A stretch of 7,743 nucleotides of DNA. Origin: Flavobacteriaceae bacterium UBA3478 (GTDB taxonomy: Bacteria; Bacteroidota; Bacteroidia; Flavobacteriales; Flavobacteriaceae). The notes beneath the pieces were generated by a model, which did no database searches, was not told the DNA's origin, and worked only from the letters and a program-made list of their open reading frames with translations. Position numbers and translations under genes: made by a program. The DNA lies in assembly GCA_002381155.1 (NCBI GenBank), contig DFQX01000022.1, positions 1,772 to 9,514 on the forward strand, written 5' to 3'. Each line of letters opens with the position of its first letter. The stretch's first letter is position 1. Positions 1 through 6,430 of the stretch are shown here, piece by piece.

Positions 1-1070
1 GCTACACCCCACTTCTTTCACAAGACTATTTTCGATTTATTTGGGACGGAAGCCTCCTTTCGAATGGAATCAATCCCTACCTCTATCTTCCCGACGAACT
101 CATCGAAATGTTTAGTAAGTGGGAGTATTTGTATTCTGGAATGGGCCCAATGAGTGCCGGACACTACACGAACTATCCGATGATTAATCAGCTGCTATTT
201 ACACTCGGAGTTGTTTCAACAAAGCCGATACTGACCTACCGAATACTGCTGATAGTTGCAGACCTCATCACCTTTAAATTACTGACTAAACTAAGCTCGC
301 AATCTTGGGGTCTAACCTATTGGCTCTCTCCAATGGTTATTCTAGAAGGTGCAGGCAACCTGCATTTTGAGCCAGTGATGGTCGCGTTCCTAGTCCTAGG
401 CCTTTATCATTTTAAGCAAGGTAAACACCTTAGGTCTTCTGTTGCATTAGCAGCATCCGTGCTTTTAAAACTGATTCCCCTAATGTTCGCTCCACTGATA
501 TTAAAAACAATGAGTCAAAGGCAGTTTAAAATAATGGCAACCGGTTTCATAACAACCCTTGCCCTTTTCACCACTCCTTTCTTAAACCCATCGTTTTTTA
601 ATACTTATAGCGAGAGTGTGGGTTTATGGTTTTCGAATTTTGAATTTAATGCAGGTATCTACCGAATAATCAAAGAATTGGGTAGCCTAGTTGGGGTTCA
701 AGAATGGCAAATAATTCGATTTTACGGGAAGGCGCATTCATTTGTCATTTTAGTTCTCGCTCTAAAATTTACCTGGGAATGTGATCGTTTTTCAAAGGTT
801 CTTGATAAAAGCTACTTGCTTCTACTGATTTATCTTTTAAGTGCACCAACCATTCATCCATGGTATCTAATTACCCTGCTTGCGCTCGGAGCAATTAGCA
901 AACACCCGTCAGCAATGTTATGGTCGCTTACCATTATCTTAAGTTATATAGCTTATAACATGAACCCAATCGAACTACCTTTATGGCTTGTGGCCCTTCA
1001 GTTTATCCCCGTGGTGATGTCACTGACTAGCTTCTCTTTCCGATCATTTTTAGAAAAGAAACTTCTTTAG
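1..1070 (+). CDS. GT-C fold mannosyltransferase-like integral membrane protein, 5' end outside window
   Basis: The reading frame is open from the left edge (first whole codon at position 3), so the gene starts upstream and about 355 residues are visible. The ATG at 108 is internal: the 35 codons before it encode conserved family sequence, including DYFRFIWDGSLL and GINPYLYLP. That acidic/aromatic stretch followed by WDG and NPY is the extracytoplasmic first-loop signature of polyprenyl-phosphate-dependent GT-C glycosyltransferases (GT87/MptB-like), where the Asp is the likely catalytic base. Further family-like segments are HYTNYPMINQLLF, EGAGNLHFEPVMV, VLLKLIPLMFAPLI and SAPTIHPWYLITLL. The protein is strongly hydrophobic, with roughly eight or more membrane segments, and ends in a short basic tail (FLEKKLL). 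It probably moves a sugar from a lipid carrier on the outer face of the inner membrane; donor and acceptor cannot be read from sequence. It is convergent with rluB, and the last 44 bp overlap that gene. Confidence 0.8.
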   Translation, partial: YTPLLSQDYFRFIWDGSLLSNGINPYLYLPDELIEMFSKWEYLYSGMGPMSAGHYTNYPMINQLLFTLGVVSTKPILTYRILLIVADLITFKLLTKLSSQSWGLTYWLSPMVILEGAGNLHFEPVMVAFLVLGLYHFKQGKHLRSSVALAASVLLKLIPLMFAPLILKTMSQRQFKIMATGFITTLALFTTPFLNPSFFNTYSESVGLWFSNFEFNAGIYRIIKELGSLVGVQEWQIIRFYGKAHSFVILVLALKFTWECDRFSKVLDKSYLLLLIYLLSAPTIHPWYLITLLALGAISKHPSAMLWSLTIILSYIAYNMNPIELPLWLVALQFIPVVMSLTSFSFRSFLEKKLL

Positions 1071-1944
1071 CATCAAGAGCTCTCCACTGCCCTCTAGGAA
1101 GATCTTTCTTAGTAAGGCCCGCAAACATCACTCGATCGAGTTTTGAAACCTCATAACCCAAGTGTTCAAAAATTCTGCGTACGATACGGTTTCTTCCAGA
1201 GTGAATTTCAAGACCAACTTCTCGCTTGGTTGCACCAGCGATGTAAGAAACGGCATCAACGCTTATTGGGCCATCTTCTAATTCAATTCCTTTCTCGATT
1301 TGTTGTAAATCGCTCACCTTTAATGCGCGGTCTAATACAACGTGGTAAATCTTTCTTACGGCATAGCGTGGATGAGTAAGCTTCGCTGCCATCTCGCCAT
1401 CGTTAGTAAAAAGCAACAGACCCGTAGTATTGCGATCTAATCGCCCCACAGGCAAAAGACGACTCTTGCTTGCGTTACTAACTAGATCCATGACCGTTTT
1501 ACGGCCTTTATCGTCTTCGGTGGTAGTAAGAAAGTTCTTAGGTTTATTCAGGAGTACATACTCAATCTTTTCTGGGGTTAGTAGTCGGCCATCAAATTTA
1601 ACCGAATCCCCCGGCATCACCTTGTATCCCATTTCGCTAACCACCTTGCCATTAACCTCTACACTACCGGCAGTAATGAAGGTGTCTGCCTCTCGTCTCG
1701 AGCAGATTCCTGCATGAGCAATGAAACGGTTAAGTCGCATGCTTCCATCATCTGCCTTTTTAGGCTCATTAGTTTTGGGCTTGGCGGGACGCTTATTGAA
1801 AGGTCGTTGAACTCCCCTTGGTTGACCTCCCCTTTGTTCGCTTCCTCGTTTTGGTCCTTCTGAGGGTCTTTGTTTACCTGATCTCTGACCTCCTGTGTTT
1901 TTCTTTGGTTTACGGTTGTTCAATGTGACTCGTTTAGAGCGCAA
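1027..1944 (-). CDS. rluB: 23S rRNA pseudouridine synthase, RluB/RsuA family, with basic N-terminal tail
   Basis: The enzyme isomerises a specific uridine to pseudouridine in large-subunit rRNA. Residues 1-68 form a low-complexity tail rich in Lys, Arg, Gly, Gln and Pro. An S4 RNA-binding domain follows at about 69-115 (MRLNRFIAHAGICSRREAD), then the RsuA/RluB catalytic domain at about 125-300. The catalytic Asp is D170 in PVGRLDRNTTGLLLFTNDG; HSGRNRIVRRIFEHLGY near 248-264 is the other family hallmark. GRNRIVRRIFEHLGY fits RluB/RluE-type enzymes; the exact target uridine is inferred. The start is uncertain: an in-frame TAA at 1959-1957 limits extension, and the only start-like codon before the tail is TTG at 1944, with a second TTG at 1923. 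The first ATG is at 1740 (residue 69) and would give a tail-less protein of 237 residues. The longer form is preferred because related Bacteroidota proteins carry similar tails. It is the last gene of the operon and overlaps the UbiA gene by 11 bp. Confidence 0.9.
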   Translation of the reverse strand: MRSKRVTLNNRKPKKNTGGQRSGKQRPSEGPKRGSEQRGGQPRGVQRPFNKRPAKPKTNEPKKADDGSMRLNRFIAHAGICSRREADTFITAGSVEVNGKVVSEMGYKVMPGDSVKFDGRLLTPEKIEYVLLNKPKNFLTTTEDDKGRKTVMDLVSNASKSRLLPVGRLDRNTTGLLLFTNDGEMAAKLTHPRYAVRKIYHVVLDRALKVSDLQQIEKGIELEDGPISVDAVSYIAGATKREVGLEIHSGRNRIVRRIFEHLGYEVSKLDRVMFAGLTKKDLPRGQWRALDAKEVSFLKMIGKRS

Positions 1945-2839
1945 AAATAAACGCTTTTAATTGATGTAATCGATTCAAATCGAACAATAAAATACTTAGA
2001 GTGCCTAACAACACCCAAAATTTCAATAACAAGCGCATTTTTAAATAGCTAATACCTATGAAATTGAAAATCAATTCGATAGCTACGAAAACTAGAACTG
2101 CCACTGAGGTACTAAAGTAAAGTTGCATTTGTCCGAGGTCAGCCCGTAGACTTAACCCAAGGCCTAAGAAGGCAAGAGCAAAAAGCACACCGGCCGTAAT
2201 TTTTCTGGTTTTTGACTCGCCTAATTGAATGGGTAGCGAATGTAAACCGCTAGAGAGATCTCCCTTAAGGTTGTTCAAATCTTTTAATTGAACGAGTACC
2301 CAAAGGAGTAGAAATAAGAAGCTAGCGAAGAGTAAAATACGGATTTCAAAATGCCTGTAATAAAGAAATAAAGCAATAATAGGGCTGACAGCAAGGAAAG
2401 CGCTGAGTACAGATCCCCAAATAAAGAGAGAACGAATTCTATGGGAATATAGCCAAATGGTCGTGATGTATCCGACAAAAAAAAGCGCTGCTAAAAGAGA
2501 GACCTTAAGCGCCATTAAAAAGGCAACAAGATTAAGCAGCAAATACCCTCGCATAAGGGAGGATAATGACCACTGCCCGTCAATGACCGTTTTCACCGGG
2601 CGATTAATAAGGTCTTTGGGATGATCATAATATTGATTGATCAGATATCCGGCCGTAACAACAAAGAAACTCGAACCAACGATTAAATGAAGCTCTAGAT
2701 TTCGCAATAGATCAGCGACTGGATAAGTCGATCCGAAAATAAAAATAGCAGATAAATATTGAGCTAAGACTACCAAAAGTGCGTTTTGGAGCCTAGTAAC
2801 ACTAAAAAACGTAAGAAGATTTCTTTTGACGCTAGGCAT
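1934..2839 (-). CDS. UbiA-family prenyltransferase, (geranylgeranyl)glycerol-phosphate transferase-like
   Basis: This is a polytopic membrane protein of 301 residues with about eight to nine hydrophobic segments, the usual size for the UbiA superfamily, which transfers a polyprenyl group from its diphosphate to an acceptor. The two metal/diphosphate-binding loops are visible: N68-QYYD-HPKD-LINRP (D72, D76) and LKDLNNLKGDLSSGLHSLP (D187, D194). The second loop, with GD..xG..xLPI, resembles digeranylgeranylglyceryl-phosphate synthase and chlorophyll-synthase-like members more than MenA or heme O synthase. Both loops vary from the common form: Q69 replaces the Asp of NDxxD, N190 replaces the middle Asp of DxxDxxxD, and NRP is followed by VKTVIDG instead of a RPLPSG-like stretch. 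Proteins of this group in Bacteroidota are usually named geranylgeranylglycerol-phosphate geranylgeranyltransferase, but the acceptor here is unproven. The ATG lies 2 nt after the mevalonate kinase stop, implying cotranscription with the isoprenoid precursor genes. Confidence 0.85.
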   Translation of the reverse strand: MPSVKRNLLTFFSVTRLQNALLVVLAQYLSAIFIFGSTYPVADLLRNLELHLIVGSSFFVVTAGYLINQYYDHPKDLINRPVKTVIDGQWSLSSLMRGYLLLNLVAFLMALKVSLLAALFFVGYITTIWLYSHRIRSLFIWGSVLSAFLAVSPIIALFLYYRHFEIRILLFASFLFLLLWVLVQLKDLNNLKGDLSSGLHSLPIQLGESKTRKITAGVLFALAFLGLGLSLRADLGQMQLYFSTSVAVLVFVAIELIFNFIGISYLKMRLLLKFWVLLGTLSILLFDLNRLHQLKAFIFAL

Positions 2840-2841
2840 AC

Positions 2842-3783
2842 CTAAAAGGTATAAACTACCTCTAATTGATGACCGTCTAGCGCCTTTTTAGTAGCCTCTA
2901 AATCTTGAGTGAATCCCAAAAAATAGCCTCCACCGCCAGAGCCACAAAGTTTAAGGTAATAAGTATCGGTTTCTAATCCCTTCTGCCAAATATCGTGGAA
3001 GTTCGCAGGAATCATTGGTTTAAAGTGATCAAAGACTACTCCAGATAACTTTCGAAGATCGCTAAAAAGAGAGCGTATATTACCGCTTAAGAAGTGATCA
3101 ATACACGCATCGGTATATTGAACAAATTGCTCTCTCATGACCTCCTCGAACTGCTTGTTCTTAAGATTCTCCATGAACAGTTGAACCATAGGTGCCGTCT
3201 CTCCAATTATGCCGCTATCTAAAAGAAAAACTGCTCCTTTACCCCCCTGATTTTGCGAAGGTATTGGAGTAGATACTATATGATCTTTGGCGTGTATTAA
3301 AATAGGTAGACTTAGATAGCTATTGAGCGGATCAAGACCCGATGAAGTCCCATGAAAATGAGATTCCATTATCGCAAACTGCCCTTTAAGCGCAAGCAAT
3401 TTTTCTCGGGTTAAGGAACCTAACACTGAAACTTTCTCATCAGCGTATCGGTCATAAATCGCAGCAACAATCGCTCCGCTACTCCCCACACCATAGCCCA
3501 TAGGAATCGTACTATCGAAATACATGCCTTTCTCTAAATCGGCATCTAGTCGTTCAAAATCAAACGTAACATCAAGACGCTTCTCGGCTACTTGATTCTT
3601 TAGGTAAGCAGTATAATTCTTTAAATGAGCATTAGATCTAGTGGCAGACTCTATAGGCTGATCAACCGGAAAACGCAGGGCTCCTTTGAACGCATTAAAC
3701 GGTATAGCAAGGCCTTTAGAATCTTTAATGATCCCGTATTCACCAAAAAGAAGAATTTTAGCGTAAAATAATGGGCCTTTCAT
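2842..3783 (-). CDS. mvk: mevalonate kinase-like GHMP kinase
   Basis: The predicted reaction is ATP-dependent 5-phosphorylation of mevalonate in the cytoplasm. GHMP-kinase landmarks, numbered from the chosen ATG (313 residues), are: the N-terminal strand PLFYAKILLFGEYGI (4-18), the glycine/serine-rich ATP loop IPMGYGVGSSGA (93-104), FHGTSSGLDPLNSY (143-156) with candidate catalytic Asp D151, and the C-terminal glycine motif LCGSGGGGYF (279-288). Three starts are possible: TTG 3816, directly after the decarboxylase stop; ATG 3801 (adds MKKLNK); and ATG 3783. ATG 3783 was chosen because family members typically begin MKGPLFY(S/A)KILLFGEYG and because it is preceded by an A-rich stretch usual for Bacteroidota initiation. 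There is no evident Shine-Dalgarno sequence. It sits between the decarboxylase and the UbiA gene in a tight operon. GHMP kinases switch substrates easily, so phosphomevalonate kinase activity cannot be excluded from sequence, but the neighbours favour the mevalonate pathway. Confidence 0.88.
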   Translation of the reverse strand: MKGPLFYAKILLFGEYGIIKDSKGLAIPFNAFKGALRFPVDQPIESATRSNAHLKNYTAYLKNQVAEKRLDVTFDFERLDADLEKGMYFDSTIPMGYGVGSSGAIVAAIYDRYADEKVSVLGSLTREKLLALKGQFAIMESHFHGTSSGLDPLNSYLSLPILIHAKDHIVSTPIPSQNQGGKGAVFLLDSGIIGETAPMVQLFMENLKNKQFEEVMREQFVQYTDACIDHFLSGNIRSLFSDLRKLSGVVFDHFKPMIPANFHDIWQKGLETDTYYLKLCGSGGGGYFLGFTQDLEATKKALDGHQLEVVYTF

Positions 3784-3816
3784 TTTGTTTAATTTTTTCA
3801 TCTCAAAGGTAAACAA

Positions 3817-4875
3817 TTATTTCGCTCCAAATCCACATTCGTCTAACAAGTACTGTCGGTCTTCACAAAACGCAGCTAGCTCATTATCAATCAACTCAAT
3901 GACACGTTTCTTATTTTCAGCCGGGTATAACACATGTACATTTGCGCCAGCATCCAAGGTAAAACAAACCGGTATGTTGGTCTCTGCTCTAAACGTTCTG
4001 ATGCGCTGTATAATCGACAACGTACCCGGTTGCATTAAAATATAGCTAGGTGTAGAACTAAGCATCATGGCATGAAGACTAAGCGCCTCGAGTTCTACAA
4101 TCTCGATAAATTGATCGAGATCACCCCCGCGCAAGACCGGGAGAAGTTTCGCTAGATGATCATTTGCTTGAGCAAATCGCTGCTTAGCAAAAGGGTGATT
4201 GTTCATTAGGTTATGCCCCACCGTACTGCTCACAGACTTTACTCCTTTATGCACCAACAAGATGGCGTCTTGATAAGTGTTGAAAATCGGATGACCCTCT
4301 AAAAAAGGTGTTGCAAAAAGATCTGAGCTTTCATTGATATCTTTATGAAAACCCCAACTCATCAGCGGCCCTTCAATACTTCGAGCCGCGCTTCCCGAAC
4401 CCAAACGAGCTAGAAAAGAAGCCTTCTTCAAATTCATTTCACTACCAGATAACTTCGCCTCAAAACTGCAAATAGCCATTGCTAAAGCTGCCATTCCGCT
4501 AGCTGAAGAAGCAATTCCACTACTGTGCGGGAAACTATTCGACGTTTCAATACTCAAACTATAGCCTTTCAAATAAGGGCAATAAACCCCTATTCGATCG
4601 ACAAAAGATTGAATTTTTGGAATAAAACTTGGCTTGGCCTCACCCTCAAATTTTAAGTTAATTACAGGGGTATGAGAAGCTTCAAAAAATACCGTAGTGT
4701 CGGTAAAAGCTTTACTAAGGGTGAACGAAATCGATGGATTAGCAGGAATCTGAGGATCGTATTTTCCCCAATACTTTACTAAAGCAATATTGCTCGGTGC
4801 ACGATGTGTGGTGCGATAAGAAAACTTGTTCTCTTTGAGGTTTGATTTAAATTCTTCGAGCAATAGATCATTCAT
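3817..4875 (-). CDS. mvaD: diphosphomevalonate decarboxylase
   Basis: A cytoplasmic GHMP-superfamily enzyme that converts mevalonate 5-diphosphate, ATP-dependently, to isopentenyl diphosphate, the last step of the mevalonate pathway. From the chosen ATG it has 352 residues, close to the family norm. Signatures are RAPSNIALVKYWGKYD (25-40), the phosphate-binding FPHSSGIASSASGMAAL (115-131), LGSGSAARSIEG (158-169) with the conserved Arg, and CFTLDAGANVHVL (304-316), whose Asp308 is the expected catalytic aspartate. The N-terminal PANPSISFTL replaces the more common PxNSSLSxTL, a small variation in the active-site lid. The frame extends upstream to a TTG at 4989, but those 38 extra codons are not family-like and would run through the promoter and into glycerol kinase. 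The ATG at 4875 also has a GAGGAAG ribosome binding site, the clearest in the window. It is the first gene of the minus-strand operon and is divergent from glpK. Because sister families decarboxylate phosphomevalonate or 3,5-bisphosphomevalonate, the substrate is assigned from motifs and context. Confidence 0.93.
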   Translation of the reverse strand: MNDLLLEEFKSNLKENKFSYRTTHRAPSNIALVKYWGKYDPQIPANPSISFTLSKAFTDTTVFFEASHTPVINLKFEGEAKPSFIPKIQSFVDRIGVYCPYLKGYSLSIETSNSFPHSSGIASSASGMAALAMAICSFEAKLSGSEMNLKKASFLARLGSGSAARSIEGPLMSWGFHKDINESSDLFATPFLEGHPIFNTYQDAILLVHKGVKSVSSTVGHNLMNNHPFAKQRFAQANDHLAKLLPVLRGGDLDQFIEIVELEALSLHAMMLSSTPSYILMQPGTLSIIQRIRTFRAETNIPVCFTLDAGANVHVLYPAENKKRVIELIDNELAAFCEDRQYLLDECGFGAK

Positions 4876-4877
4876 AA

Positions 4878-4884
4878 CTTCCTC
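4878..4884 (-). promoter_or_regulatory. Ribosome binding site of mvaD
   Basis: On the minus strand GAGGAAG lies 2 nt before the ATG at 4875 (4 nt from its AGGA core). The spacing is a little short, but it is the best Shine-Dalgarno-like element in the window. It decides the start at 4875 over the upstream TTG at 4989. Confidence 0.5.
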
Positions 4885-4893
4885 AGTAAAGAG

Positions 4894-4901
4894 CAAAGAT
4901 A
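4894..4901 (-). promoter_or_regulatory. Bacteroidota-type -7 promoter box for the mvaD-mvk-ubiA-rluB operon
   Basis: On the minus strand the sequence reads TATCTTTG, an exact match to the TAnnTTTG -7 consensus known for the primary sigma factor of Bacteroidota. It lies 18 nt upstream of the mvaD ATG, leaving a short leader that includes the GAGGAAG site. No convincing TTG-type -33 element is present about 20 nt further upstream. The first three bases of the box overlap the dyad at 4899-4913, so a protein bound there could block transcription. Confidence 0.55.
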
Positions 4902-4913
4902 ACAGAATGTTAT
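4899..4913. promoter_or_regulatory. 15-bp dyad, candidate operator in the divergent promoter
   Basis: ATAACA-GAA-TGTTAT is a perfect inverted repeat of 6-bp arms with a 3-nt centre. It sits in the 68-bp space between the mvaD and glpK starts and partly overlaps the minus-strand -7 box. The size and symmetry suit a dimeric regulator. No regulator gene is in the window, so which gene set it controls is unknown. The same bases could also form a small hairpin, but there is no T-run placed as for a terminator. Confidence 0.35.
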
Positions 4914-4915
4914 TG

Positions 4916-4923
4916 TATCTTTT
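4916..4923 (+). promoter_or_regulatory. Possible -7 promoter box for glpK-glpF
   Basis: TATCTTTT matches seven of the eight positions implied by TAnnTTTG, with T instead of the final G. It lies 20 nt upstream of the glpK ATG. Its first seven bases are the inverted complement of the minus-strand box (4895-4901), so the two promoters face away from each other across the 15-bp dyad. No clear -33 element is visible. Confidence 0.35.
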
Positions 4924-4943
4924 TGGAGCTAAATGGGTTATTA

Positions 4944-6428
4944 ATGAAATCATATATACTGGCCCTCGATCAGGGAACCACCAGCTCAAGAGCGTTAGTT
5001 ATTAATCACCAAGGTGAAGTTGTTGCGATGGCTCAGAAAGAATTCAAGCAATTCTTTCCTCAAAACGGCTGGGTAGAACACGACGCCAATGAAATTTGGG
5101 AAAGTCAACTCGAAGTTACTCGAGAAGCGCTTTCCAAAATCGAAGGCGAAGCATCGTCAATAAGTGCGATCGGAATTACCAATCAACGAGAGACCGCTGT
5201 AGTTTGGGATAGAAAAACGGGAAAGCCCATCTACAAAGCCATTGTCTGGCAAGATAAACGTACCACAGAAGTCTGTGAACAATTAAAAACCGAAGGTAAA
5301 GCTTCTTTCATTCAGTCTAAAACCGGGCTGGTTATCGACTCGTATTTCTCAGGAACCAAAATTGCCTGGATACTCGACCATGTACCCGGAGCACGAAAAA
5401 GAGCTGAGCAAGGTGAGCTTATGGCCGGTACTATTGATAGTTGGCTTTGTTATAAGTTGAGTAATCACGAGCTTCACATTACTGACCCTTCTAACGCATC
5501 ACGAACCTTACTTTACAACATTAATACACTCGAATGGGACGAGGAGTTGCTCGAACTTTTCAAAGTACCTGGCAACCTTTTACCGGAGGTTAAGTCTTCA
5601 AGCGAGGTCTATGGACATACTCATAAAGAACTTTTCGGAGAAGAGATTCCTATCGCGGGGATTGCTGGAGACCAACAAGCCGCATTATTCGGACAACAAT
5701 GTACCGAAGTAGGCATGGTAAAAAACACCTATGGTACAGGTTGTTTTATGCTGATGAATGTCGGTGACAAACCCGTCTTTTCAAAGGCTAATCTCCTTAG
5801 TACGGTAGCTTGGCAAATCGGCGGTCAGGTCACCTACGCGCTTGAAGGAAGTGTCTTTATGGCTGGCGCCATCGTTCAATGGCTTAGAGATAGTCTAGGA
5901 TTCATCGAAGCCTCTTCAGAGGTAGAGGCGCTTGCGGCAAGTGTACCCGATAGTTCGGGAGTTTACTTTGTGCCTGCTTTCGTCGGGCTTGGAGCACCTT
6001 ATTGGGATGCTTACGCTAGAGGTCAAATCACCGGGCTGACTCGAGGAACCACAAAGGCTCATATCTCTAGAGCCGCATTAGATGCGATTGCCTATCAAAC
6101 ATTAGATATTTTAGAGGCAATGCAAAAAGATGCAGACACCTCGATTCAAGTACTCAAAGTAGACGGAGGCGCTTCAAATAACAACCTACTTATGCAGTTT
6201 CAGGCGGACATTTTACAAAGCCAAGTGCTTCGACCGAAGCAAGTAGAAACCACAGCCATGGGAGCTGCTTTCCTCGCGGGCCTCGCGGTAAATTTCTGGG
6301 CCTCTACTAAAGAGATTAATAGCATCTCAGAAGAGGATCGAAGATTTATTCCAGAATCCCTAAATTCAAAAATTACTAACGGCATTAAGGGTTGGCACGA
6401 GGCTGTGTCAACTTGCCTAACCAAATAA
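4944..6428 (+). CDS. glpK: glycerol kinase
   Basis: A cytoplasmic FGGY-family kinase of 494 residues, full length, that converts glycerol and ATP to sn-glycerol-3-phosphate. Visible landmarks are the N-terminal ATP loop LALDQGTTSSRALV (6-19), glycerol-binding GITNQRETAVVWD (77-89; R82, E83) and Y134, GIAGDQQAALFGQ (239-251) with catalytic base D243, NTYGTGCF (261-268), and the FGGY signature region near 345-366 (FVGLGAPYWDAYARGQITGL), followed by KVDGGASNN (405-413). The E. coli fructose-1,6-bisphosphate loop (GGKGGTR) is absent; the equivalent stretch reads GHTHKELFGEEI. The His phosphorylated by the PTS in Firmicutes enzymes (YHFYG) is replaced by ELFG. Neither of those controls is therefore expected. 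The frame opens at a TTG at 4923, but the ATG at 4944 gives the canonical N-terminus. It is followed 2 nt later by glpF. Confidence 0.97.
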   Translation: MKSYILALDQGTTSSRALVINHQGEVVAMAQKEFKQFFPQNGWVEHDANEIWESQLEVTREALSKIEGEASSISAIGITNQRETAVVWDRKTGKPIYKAIVWQDKRTTEVCEQLKTEGKASFIQSKTGLVIDSYFSGTKIAWILDHVPGARKRAEQGELMAGTIDSWLCYKLSNHELHITDPSNASRTLLYNINTLEWDEELLELFKVPGNLLPEVKSSSEVYGHTHKELFGEEIPIAGIAGDQQAALFGQQCTEVGMVKNTYGTGCFMLMNVGDKPVFSKANLLSTVAWQIGGQVTYALEGSVFMAGAIVQWLRDSLGFIEASSEVEALAASVPDSSGVYFVPAFVGLGAPYWDAYARGQITGLTRGTTKAHISRAALDAIAYQTLDILEAMQKDADTSIQVLKVDGGASNNNLLMQFQADILQSQVLRPKQVETTAMGAAFLAGLAVNFWASTKEINSISEEDRRFIPESLNSKITNGIKGWHEAVSTCLTK

Positions 6429-6430
6429 CT

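Noticed and set aside
1053..1070. AAAGAA...TTCTTT near the end of the first gene as a terminator hairpin
   Set aside because: The arms are about 6 bp of A-T-rich sequence with only two bases between them and no following T-run; not a credible intrinsic terminator.
1143..1717. Plus-strand open frames of 78 and 95 codons inside rluB
   Set aside because: They are antisense to well-conserved S4 and catalytic-domain codons, with no family resemblance; shadows of rluB.
2284..2478. Minus-strand 64-codon frame within the UbiA gene
   Set aside because: It is an out-of-frame reading of a hydrophobic coding region and would be nested entirely inside UbiA.
3785..4045. Plus-strand 86-codon frame opposite mvaD and mvk
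   Set aside because: It is antisense to conserved decarboxylase codons with no recognisable protein.
4923..4943. Seven-residue extension of glycerol kinase from TTG 4923
   Set aside because: ATG 4944 gives the canonical MKSYILALDQGTTSSR start, and the TTG lies within the proposed promoter box.
4876..4989. N-terminal extension of the decarboxylase from TTG 4989, giving a head-to-head overlap with glpK
   Set aside because: The 38 extra residues are not family-like; ATG 4875 has a good ribosome binding site and promoter box, which the extension would run through.
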